DNA from: Dehalococcoidia bacterium | GTDB taxonomy: Bacteria > Chloroflexota > Dehalococcoidia > GIF9 > AB-539-J10 | DNA: 8,349 nt | Assembly: GCA_030602865.1 (NCBI GenBank) | Contig: JAUVYX010000029.1 | Coordinates: 1 to 8,349 of the forward strand | Direction: 5' to 3' | Part shown: one piece after another, positions 1 through 5,788 of the stretch | How the letters are laid out: each line of letters starts with the position of its first letter | How positions within the stretch are numbered: position 1 is the stretch's first letter | Translations under genes and position numbers: made by a program | The notes under the pieces: generated by a model | What the model was told of the DNA's origin: nothing | Database searches by the model: none | Seen by the model: only the letters and a program-made list of their open reading frames with translations

Positions 1-1
1 C

Positions 2-2023
2 TCCTATAACGTTACCGAAAAAGATGCGGGCTCTGAATGGGCTGTCGCCGTTATCAAAGGCTCTCCCGCTTCTGTCGTCAGCTTCAAAACTGCCTCTGCT
101 AACGTTACCAATACCTTCGATGACTGCAAAGGTTCAATAGAGATACTTAAGCTAGGCGACGAGTGCGGGCAAGGATGCACACCTGGCTACTGGAAGGTTC
201 CGCAGCATTGGATAGACTGGCCAGCAGATTACAATACGAGTGATGAAGTCAGTGGTATATTTAACATATCATCCTGTGTTGGAGAGCTTAGTACCAACTA
301 TACTTTGATCGATGCGCTTGTAAATAACACAAGTGGAGAGTCCGCAGAAACCATTTTGGGAGGGGCTAAAATCCTGCTTCGCGCTTCCGTTGCAGCAGTC
401 CTCAACGCTGCTAGCCCCGAAGTGAACTATCCGCGCACGGCGGACGACGTAGTCACTGCTGCGAATGGTGCCCTCGCCAGTTGTGATCGGGACACAATGC
501 TTTCTCTGGCTACAAAGCTAGACAACGATAATAACCAGGGCTGCCCGCTTGGCAAGCCTTGCCCCAATTACCTTGGTGATGCTAGCTTCAACGTCACCCC
601 CAACCCTTATGGAGGCACAGACCCGCTCACCGTTAAGGATAACGATAGCAATGATAAAGATGACACTGACGGCAGGATACTGCTTACCAATGTCCCCTGT
701 GGTGAATACACCATCACGGAGACTGCGGCACCTGCGGGATATATCCTTGGCCCCAATTCACAGACAAAGACGGTAACAAACGGTGGGACAGCCACCTTCA
801 TCTTCACCAATACCCCCGCGGGCGGTTGTTGCTTCACTGAAAATCTCGGCCCAACGGATGATAGCTTTGTAAACAACCTGCTCCCTACGAACACGCATGG
901 TGATTGGCCCAACCTAGAGATTCACTATGCTCCAGAGGCAGAGACACTACTGACTGAGGAAATCAAAAGAACTTATATTAAATTTGACTTAACCGACTTG
1001 CCTGAGGGCGCTAGAGTTGTTTCTGCAAGCCTTCATTTATGGGTAAACGTAATAGAGCTTATAGCTCCTCTTAGTGAAGCTGTAGGAGTATATACCGTCT
1101 CAAGCGATTGGAATGAAGGGAGTTTGACATGGAACAATGCCCCAACGGTTTTTAGTGGTCCGATTGATGTACACGAGCCTTTTAGCACCCTCGGATGGAA
1201 ATCCTGGGATGTTACCTCGGCTGCGCAAGATGCATATTTGGGCGATGGGGTGGTCAGCTTAGCCCTGAAATATATAGATGAAATCTTACTTTCTGGGGCT
1301 GGATTTGATAGTAAAGACTGTTGGAGTCTCCCCCTACTCCCCCCATGCTATCTACCATACCTTGAGGTGGAATATTGCGTGCCCACGGCGGATGCTGGTC
1401 TTGACAAGGAGGTCTTTGTCGGCAGCTCTGTGCAAATAGGGGGCAGCCCCACTGCTTCAGGAGGTACTTCGCCTTACTCTTATAGCTGGACGGGGCCACA
1501 TAGTTTCTCCAGCAATGAGTCGAACCCAACCATCAGTGGTGTCACGGAGGCTATGGAAGGCGAATATGCCGTAGAGGTAACCGATGCTAATGGCTGCAAG
1601 GACAGCGATAGCATGGTGTTAGCAGTCAGCAATACCTATGGTCTGGGCTCTCTGAAAATAGTGAAATACTACGATGCGAATAATAATGGCACGATGGACC
1701 AATCTACATCTGGGGACTATCGGGATGAGAACCTATTTATGCAAGAACTGTATTTGTGGTATTACAATCTATATAATCAACCTCTCACCTGGGCGTTTAA
1801 CGTATCAGGCGTAAATGTAACTGGCTACTCCAAGTCTGTATACACCGGAGAGACTGCCAGCGTAACTATCTCCGGGCTTGTACCCGGGACTTACAACGTA
1901 ACCGAGCTACAGAAAACAGGCTGGCAATGCACCAACCCTGCTAGCGGACTCTTAGAAAAGATAATCATTCTTGCTGGCAAAACCACCGAGGTCTACTTTG
2001 GTAATAAGATTGAATGTTTCTAA
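2..2023 (+). CDS. Large modular secreted/surface protein, 5'-partial (GYWK module, SpaA-like, DNRLRE, PKD-like, SdrB-like domains)
   Basis: The frame is open from the left edge to TAA 2021-2023, giving at least 673 residues; the true start lies outside the window, and a TTG at 305 is internal. Modules in order: the end of a beta-sandwich repeat (YNVTEKDAG, residues 2-10); a Cys-containing segment beginning GCTPGYWK (58-65) and running through LLRASVAAVLNA to LDNDNNQGCPL (about 55-185); a SpaA/prealbumin-like domain with GEYTITETAAPAGY (about 189-275); a DNRLRE-type domain with YIKFDLTDLP and EGSLTWNNAP (about 277-459); a PKD/SprB-like domain (about 460-543); and a last SdrB/SpaA-like domain starting GSLKIVKYYDANNNG (about 547-673). 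Such modules are typical of exported adhesive or stalk-like proteins. The chain ends NKIECF, with no LPXTG motif, hydrophobic tail or dockerin, so its attachment is unknown. Many cysteines fit an extracellular location. No enzyme domain is visible. The domain calls are firm; the biological role is not known. Confidence 0.85.
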   Translation, partial: SYNVTEKDAGSEWAVAVIKGSPASVVSFKTASANVTNTFDDCKGSIEILKLGDECGQGCTPGYWKVPQHWIDWPADYNTSDEVSGIFNISSCVGELSTNYTLIDALVNNTSGESAETILGGAKILLRASVAAVLNAASPEVNYPRTADDVVTAANGALASCDRDTMLSLATKLDNDNNQGCPLGKPCPNYLGDASFNVTPNPYGGTDPLTVKDNDSNDKDDTDGRILLTNVPCGEYTITETAAPAGYILGPNSQTKTVTNGGTATFIFTNTPAGGCCFTENLGPTDDSFVNNLLPTNTHGDWPNLEIHYAPEAETLLTEEIKRTYIKFDLTDLPEGARVVSASLHLWVNVIELIAPLSEAVGVYTVSSDWNEGSLTWNNAPTVFSGPIDVHEPFSTLGWKSWDVTSAAQDAYLGDGVVSLALKYIDEILLSGAGFDSKDCWSLPLLPPCYLPYLEVEYCVPTADAGLDKEVFVGSSVQIGGSPTASGGTSPYSYSWTGPHSFSSNESNPTISGVTEAMEGEYAVEVTDANGCKDSDSMVLAVSNTYGLGSLKIVKYYDANNNGTMDQSTSGDYRDENLFMQELYLWYYNLYNQPLTWAFNVSGVNVTGYSKSVYTGETASVTISGLVPGTYNVTELQKTGWQCTNPASGLLEKIIILAGKTTEVYFGNKIECF

Positions 2024-2110
2024 GATTAACAACAATAAAATGAAGAGAACGTAATAAGTTCCAAACACACTGCTGAGGGTGCAGCACAGGACAATAGTGG
2101 CGAATGAAAT

Positions 2111-2141
2111 TGATGACTGGAGGGATTTCTTCCAGTCATCA
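2111..2141 (+). terminator. Strong hairpin after the surface-protein gene, possible terminator
   Basis: An 11-base perfect inverted repeat, TGATGACTGGA (2111-2121) and TCCAGTCATCA (2131-2141), encloses a 9-base loop. It lies about 90 bases after the surface-protein stop and about 125 bases before plsX, where a terminator would be expected. No T-tract follows on the plus strand, and only a weak T-rich run follows on the minus strand. It may therefore be a U-independent terminator, an mRNA 3'-end stabiliser or part of a small RNA. The rest of the 2024-2267 gap holds only a weak 5-base stem (2071-2086) and no reading frame I would defend. Confidence 0.45.
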
Positions 2142-2267
2142 GTCTATATAGAAACAACAGTATTACCAGGTATACCAAGTAAATGAGTAACTCCTTAAGC
2201 AACTAACATCTTTATTAGAATTAATGTAGAATATCTGTAGTAAAACAATTGAGGATACTAGTTATAG

Positions 2268-3302
2268 ATGCTAGCAAAGAGTAAGAAGCTAAGAGTTGCT
2301 ATAGATAGCATGGGTGGTGACTATGCTCCTGAGGAGATAGTCAAGGGGGCGGTGATGGCTGCCAAAGAAGGAAAAACAGAGATTGTTCTTGTTGGCCCAG
2401 AAGATATACTTGGGAAAGAGCTGAGTAAATACGATACTTCACATCTTCCAATTACCCAGGTCAAAGCTGAAGAGGTCATTAAAGAAGGAGAGGCTCCTGC
2501 CTTTGCTATCTACCACAAACCAAATGCAACCATAAATGTCGCTATGGAATTAGTGAAATCGGGCACCGTTGATGCTATCCTAAGTGCTGGACCAACAGGG
2601 GCAGTAGCAGTAAGTGCTATGAAAACCCTGGGGCTAATGCCAGGAATTAATCGTCCCGTTATTTGTGCACCTTTTGTAGGACTTGCCCCTAATACAGTAC
2701 TTGTTGACTGTGGTGCCAATGTTGATTGCAAACCACACCACCTTTTATCTTTTGCAGTTATTGGGTCTGTATATGCTAAGAAACTGTTTAACGTCAGCGA
2801 TCCAAAAGTCGCTCTTCTAAGTGTCGGCGTTGAAGAGGGCAAGGGCACTATATTGATAAAAGAGACTTATACACTTCTTCAGAATAGTGGTTTGAATTTT
2901 ATCGGCAATATCGAGGGCTATGATATCCTTGCCGAGAAGACTAATGTCATTGTTTGTGATGGGGTAATAGGTAATATACTAATGAAATTTTACGAAAGGA
3001 TGGGCCACTATTTTGCCAGATGGCTAAGACATCAGGTAGATATTCTACCTCTGGCCGGATCGGTTATGAAAATACTTGATCAGGTAAGGTTGTTCAACAG
3101 AATAACCAGAAATGAACGGGATGGAGGAGCGTTGTTATGGGGAGTTAAGGGCATGGTCCATCTGTTACATGGTGATAGCCAGGCAAAACAGATAAATCAA
3201 GCTATAAGAAGAACAGCAGAACTTGTTAATCTAGATGTAGTTAACTTTCTGGAAACTGAACTCGCTGCGATGAACAACACTGAACAGCTCGATTACCAAT
3301 GA
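2268..3302 (+). CDS. plsX: Phosphate acyltransferase PlsX
   Basis: PlsX makes acyl-phosphate from acyl-ACP and inorganic phosphate; PlsY then uses it to acylate glycerol-3-phosphate. It acts at the inner face of the membrane. The 344-residue length is normal for the family. Visible family motifs: AIDSMGGDYAP (11-21), SAGPTGA (106-112), VDCGANVDCKP (146-156), VALLSVGVEEGKG (181-193), NFIGNIEGYDI (210-220), VCDGVIGNILMK (229-240), and GALLWGVKGMVHLLHGDS (287-304). Some positions depart from the usual form: SAGNTGA is SAGPTGA, and the usual DGF-GN is DGVIGN. The start ATG is preceded directly by an in-frame TAG (2265-2267), so it is the first possible; a weak GAGGA lies 12 bases upstream, which is rather far. 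The gene stands alone here, without the fab genes or acpP that often accompany it. The family call is secure; the effect of the substitutions is unknown. Confidence 0.95.
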   Translation: MLAKSKKLRVAIDSMGGDYAPEEIVKGAVMAAKEGKTEIVLVGPEDILGKELSKYDTSHLPITQVKAEEVIKEGEAPAFAIYHKPNATINVAMELVKSGTVDAILSAGPTGAVAVSAMKTLGLMPGINRPVICAPFVGLAPNTVLVDCGANVDCKPHHLLSFAVIGSVYAKKLFNVSDPKVALLSVGVEEGKGTILIKETYTLLQNSGLNFIGNIEGYDILAEKTNVIVCDGVIGNILMKFYERMGHYFARWLRHQVDILPLAGSVMKILDQVRLFNRITRNERDGGALLWGVKGMVHLLHGDSQAKQINQAIRRTAELVNLDVVNFLETELAAMNNTEQLDYQ

Positions 3303-3351
3303 GACAATCAGGCTGATAGGCACGATTTTAAGTTCTGATAGTCACTAATTG

Positions 3352-4170
3352 CTATACAGATATTGTCATACCTTCATAGCCTAGTCCAATATCAGCATTT
3401 AATTCGATAGCCACCTTGTCAATTTCTTCTTTTATTTGTTGTTCATAAGGAAGTGCTCTATGAATAACAATCACTCTTGGCAAATATCCTTTGAGTTGTC
3501 TAAATTGACTAAGTTCTTCCTTGAGCGACTGAGGAGATAGATGTCCTCGCATGGCAAGTTCTTCAGTGAATTTGCTTGGTGCTGTAGCCTCAATAATAAT
3601 CAACTCAGGATTGATATAAGACCAACACTCACTTAATCCTGGTCCTGTGTCACCTGTGTAGAATAAGCTGCCTCCTGCTGATGAAGTAACCAGGTAACCG
3701 ACACTTGGCACACTATGATTAACTGGCAAGGGTAAGACCCCATATCCAGCTATAAGCTCCTTTTTATAAGGTTCTATTGTACAAATCTTAAAAGGAGGTT
3801 TTTCCTCCACTGGCGATATAGGCTGAGGACACATAGCACCCTTCAAGATCATGGTGGGTTTTTTAAGTAAATCAACATATATCCTGCCATCAAGCAAACA
3901 AGGAACAATAATATCGAAGGTTTGTGGTAGTGCATGGATTGTTATCTGCCCTTGCCAAAGGATAACATTAAAGCCTAACGTGGGTAGATCTCGAGTATGG
4001 TCAAGATGATGATGAGTGAGCAATACAGCTCTAATTTCCTGTTGCTGGGACAATGTCAGTGAAGAAGCTAACCCTCCTGCATCGATAACCAGGCGGCTAT
4101 CAATAAGTAAAGAAGTGGGATGTGCGTTTTTACTTTCAAGATCATGAGCCCCCAGGATGTTCAGTTCCAT
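3352..4170 (-). CDS. Metallo-beta-lactamase-fold hydrolase, class II cyclic nucleotide phosphodiesterase-like
   Basis: A 272-residue metallohydrolase with a full set of likely metal ligands: HxHxDH in THHHLDH (H53, H55, D57, H58), H152 in VNHSVPSVGY, D174 in YTGDTGPG, H210 in RGHLSP, and H237 in VIHRALP. The order of motifs (VIDAGGLASSL, then THHHLDHTRDLPTL, VNHSVPSVGY, TGDTGP, GHLSPQSL) resembles proteins annotated as class II 3',5'-cyclic nucleotide phosphodiesterases rather than glyoxalase II or RNase Z. The substrate remains inferred. There is no signal peptide, so it is probably cytoplasmic. Its ATG (4170-4168) lies inside the last codons of the upstream padR gene, a 10-base overlap, and no Shine-Dalgarno sequence is evident, so translation is probably coupled. 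The gene ends 49 bases from the convergent plsX stop. An alternative is a general phosphodiesterase of the same fold acting on another phosphodiester. Confidence 0.8.
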   Translation of the reverse strand: MELNILGAHDLESKNAHPTSLLIDSRLVIDAGGLASSLTLSQQQEIRAVLLTHHHLDHTRDLPTLGFNVILWQGQITIHALPQTFDIIVPCLLDGRIYVDLLKKPTMILKGAMCPQPISPVEEKPPFKICTIEPYKKELIAGYGVLPLPVNHSVPSVGYLVTSSAGGSLFYTGDTGPGLSECWSYINPELIIIEATAPSKFTEELAMRGHLSPQSLKEELSQFRQLKGYLPRVIVIHRALPYEQQIKEEIDKVAIELNADIGLGYEGMTISV

Positions 4171-4508
4171 TTTATTGGTTGATTTATGACCTGCCCAGTT
4201 GCGCCAGAGAATTTACGCAATTCAGTTAGTTTCTCTGCCATGATTCGATGTCCCTTCTCTGTTAGCTGGTAGTAGCGTCTCTTTTGTTTCTTAGCTACCT
4301 GCTGCCACGTACTTAGCACAAGACCATTCTTCTCTAAACGACGTAAGGCTGAATAAACTGTACTCCCTGTGAGTTTGAAATAACCATTGCTTCTCTGGTC
4401 CAACTCTTTAGCAATTCGATACCCATGCATAGGCAGATCACTAATGATGAAAAGCATCAATGGTTCAACAACCCCACCCAATAATTGTTGTAGATATGTA
4501 TGAGACAT
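4161..4508 (-). CDS. PadR-family winged-helix transcriptional regulator
   Basis: A 115-residue protein matching the short PadR class: an N-terminal winged helix with LMLFIISDLPMHGYRIAKEL (17-36), a recognition region FKLTGSTVYSALRRLEKNGL (44-63), and a wing ending RRYYQLTEKGHRI (77-89), followed by a short helical tail for dimer contact. PadR proteins are usually dimeric repressors that respond to small molecules. The ligand cannot be read here. An in-frame stop (4517-4515) lies just upstream, so ATG 4508-4506 is the first start in frame; no Shine-Dalgarno is seen. It overlaps the hydrolase gene by 10 bases and is divergent from htrA across a control region with two identical dyads. Autoregulation, and control of the hydrolase or of htrA, are inferences from this arrangement. 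Confidence 0.9.
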   Translation of the reverse strand: MSHTYLQQLLGGVVEPLMLFIISDLPMHGYRIAKELDQRSNGYFKLTGSTVYSALRRLEKNGLVLSTWQQVAKKQKRRYYQLTEKGHRIMAEKLTELRKFSGATGQVINQPIKWN

Positions 4509-4517
4509 CTTAAATTA

Positions 4518-4546
4518 AGTCTAACATTATTGATACATTGTGTCAC
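4518..4546 (-). promoter_or_regulatory. Possible padR promoter
   Basis: On the minus strand GTGACA (4546-4541) and TAGACT (4523-4518) are separated by exactly 17 bases, giving a plausible -35/-10 pair. Transcription would begin about 3-5 bases before the padR ATG, making a nearly leaderless message, which fits the missing Shine-Dalgarno. The -10 matches the consensus at only four of six positions, so this is tentative. Two ACATT copies 11 bases apart (4524-4528 and 4535-4539, plus strand) lie in the spacer. Confidence 0.25.
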
Positions 4547-4562
4547 TTGCTTGTGCTTTCAG

Positions 4563-4577
4563 ATACTTGAATAGTAT
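4563..4577. promoter_or_regulatory. Dyad operator copy 1, ATACT-N5-AGTAT
   Basis: A perfect 5-base inverted repeat around a 5-base spacer (tgaat). It lies upstream of the proposed padR -35 box. The same dyad with the same spacer length recurs at 4635-4649. Likely a regulator binding site; the regulator is not known. Confidence 0.5.
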
Positions 4578-4630
4578 ATGGATTTATTAAAATCATATTT
4601 ATTCTGGGGAAAAATATATAGTTTCTAGCA

Positions 4631-4639
4631 TGGTATACT
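4631..4639 (+). promoter_or_regulatory. Extended -10 promoter of the htrA-like gene
   Basis: TGGTATACT is an extended -10 (TGn followed by TATACT, five of six matches to TATAAT). No good -35 is present 17 bases upstream, as is common for extended -10 promoters. The predicted start is only about 8 bases before ATG 4654, and no Shine-Dalgarno is visible, so the message may be almost leaderless. The box lies inside dyad copy 2, so a bound regulator would cover it. Confidence 0.45.
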
Positions 4640-4650
4640 AATAAAGTATA
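4634..4650. promoter_or_regulatory. Dyad operator copy 2, TATACT-N5-AGTATA
   Basis: A perfect 6-base inverted repeat around a 5-base spacer (aataa), sharing the ATACT-N5-AGTAT core with copy 1; the centres are 72 bases apart, close to seven helical turns. Its left arm is the -10 box of the downstream gene, which suggests repression by steric block. Confidence 0.55.
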
Positions 4651-4653
4651 AAA

Positions 4654-5787
4654 ATGGGCAGGAAACTTTCGTATCTAATTATAATACTCTTATTATTAAG
4701 CCAGATATTGGGTTCATCTGGTTGCCTCCTCTATTTGCCGTTACTCCCTTCACCAGATACTTCTTCCCAAAGCATAGATACCACCAGTAGTACAAGTGAA
4801 TTTTTAGACCCTTCCTGGACTATTCCAGCAACAGATGGCAGTTCTCAACTCCTGCCTGATATCGCTAGTGTTGTCCGCCAGGTAATGCCTTCTGTTGTCT
4901 CTGTCACTACTGAGATGACAGTCAGGGATATTTTTCAGAGAGAATATACTCAGTCTGGAGCAGGCTCAGGAGTGATAATTGATGATATAGGATATATAAT
5001 CACCAATAATCATGTTGTCTCAGGAGCAGAAAAGGTTCATGTAGAGTTAGCAGATGGTCGTGTTATATCTGCCGACATAGTAGGTGCAGATGCTCTGACC
5101 GATCTGGCTGTTCTTAAAATAGAGGCAACAGGGTTATCTCATGCCATACTTGGAGATTCATCTCGACTTTCAGTAGGTGATTGGACAGTAGCGATTGGTA
5201 ATGCTTTAGGTGAAGGTATTTCTGCCACTCAGGGAATTATTAGCCGTCTTAATGTTTCGCTGGCTATCAAGGGAAATTCCATTTCGGATTTGATACAGAC
5301 AACAGCAGCTATAAATCCAGGAAACAGTGGGGGACCTTTGCTGAATATGGCTGGCAATGTTGTAGGTATAACCAGCATAAAACTGGCCAGTATTGATGTG
5401 GAAAGCGTAGGCTATGCTATCAGTATTAATAGTGCTGAACCAGTGATTACATCGCTGATTCAGCAAGGCTATGTAATCCGTCCCTGGCTGGGAGTAGCTT
5501 TGTACACAGTTGATCCTTATGTAGCAGCGCAATATGACCTAGCAGTTGACGAAGGAGTATACATTGGAGAGGTAATAGCAAATAGTCCGGCAGCTATTGC
5601 AGGATTGAAAAAAGGCGATGTAATTACCGACTTTAATGATAATAAAATTAAAAATAACGACGATCTTTTTCAGTCTATAAATGATTGTGAGATCGGGCAA
5701 CGGGTACAAATAATATTTGTGAGAAACGAGGAAATCAACAAGGTGGTTTGGGCACAGCTAGCAGAGAGCCCTCCTCCATGGGATTGA
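4654..5787 (+). CDS. htrA: HtrA/DegP-type serine protease with one PDZ domain, probable lipoprotein
   Basis: A 377-residue envelope quality-control protease. The N-terminus has a charged start (MGRK), a hydrophobic stretch (about 5-20) and ILGSSGC with Cys24, a weak lipobox; a Ser/Thr/Pro-rich linker (about 33-65) follows. The trypsin-like domain (about 66-270) carries the catalytic triad His120 (TNNHVV), Asp150 (LTDLAVL) and Ser225 (NPGNSGGPL). A single PDZ domain (about 278-372) includes the carboxylate-binding-type segment RPWLGV and the motif SPAAIAGLKKGDVI. The C-terminus is ESPPPWD. The architecture is the DegS/HhoA-like one-PDZ form, expected to act outside the cytoplasmic membrane on misfolded proteins. 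The start is fixed by an in-frame TAA at 4642-4644. The gene is divergent from padR, and its stop lies one base from the ileS stop on the other strand. The two dyads upstream suggest regulated expression. Confidence 0.93.
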   Translation: MGRKLSYLIIILLLLSQILGSSGCLLYLPLLPSPDTSSQSIDTTSSTSEFLDPSWTIPATDGSSQLLPDIASVVRQVMPSVVSVTTEMTVRDIFQREYTQSGAGSGVIIDDIGYIITNNHVVSGAEKVHVELADGRVISADIVGADALTDLAVLKIEATGLSHAILGDSSRLSVGDWTVAIGNALGEGISATQGIISRLNVSLAIKGNSISDLIQTTAAINPGNSGGPLLNMAGNVVGITSIKLASIDVESVGYAISINSAEPVITSLIQQGYVIRPWLGVALYTVDPYVAAQYDLAVDEGVYIGEVIANSPAAIAGLKKGDVITDFNDNKIKNNDDLFQSINDCEIGQRVQIIFVRNEEINKVVWAQLAESPPPWD

Positions 5788-5788
5788 T

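Noticed and set aside
305..307. TTG as the start of the surface-protein gene
   Set aside because: The frame is open without a stop to the left edge, and the upstream residues form recognisable module sequence, including GCTPGYWK, so this codon is internal.
607..912. Minus-strand reading frame inside the surface-protein gene
   Set aside because: It lies opposite well-recognised domains and shows no family motif; the same holds for the opposite-strand frames at 1254-1529, 2510-2848, 5206-5532, 6168-6434 and 7256-7585.
1900..2023. Sortase anchor or membrane tail on the surface protein
   Set aside because: No LPXTG-like motif, hydrophobic stretch or basic tail is present; the protein ends NKIECF directly after a beta-sandwich module.
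3303..3351. Bidirectional terminator between plsX and the hydrolase gene
   Set aside because: Only a tiny palindrome (ATCAGGCTGAT) with no usable loop and no T-run was found.
4496..4508. ATGT-N5-ACAT at the padR start as a PadR operator
   Set aside because: The spacing differs from the known N8 form, and half-sites this short are common in AT-rich DNA; the ATACT dyads are better supported.
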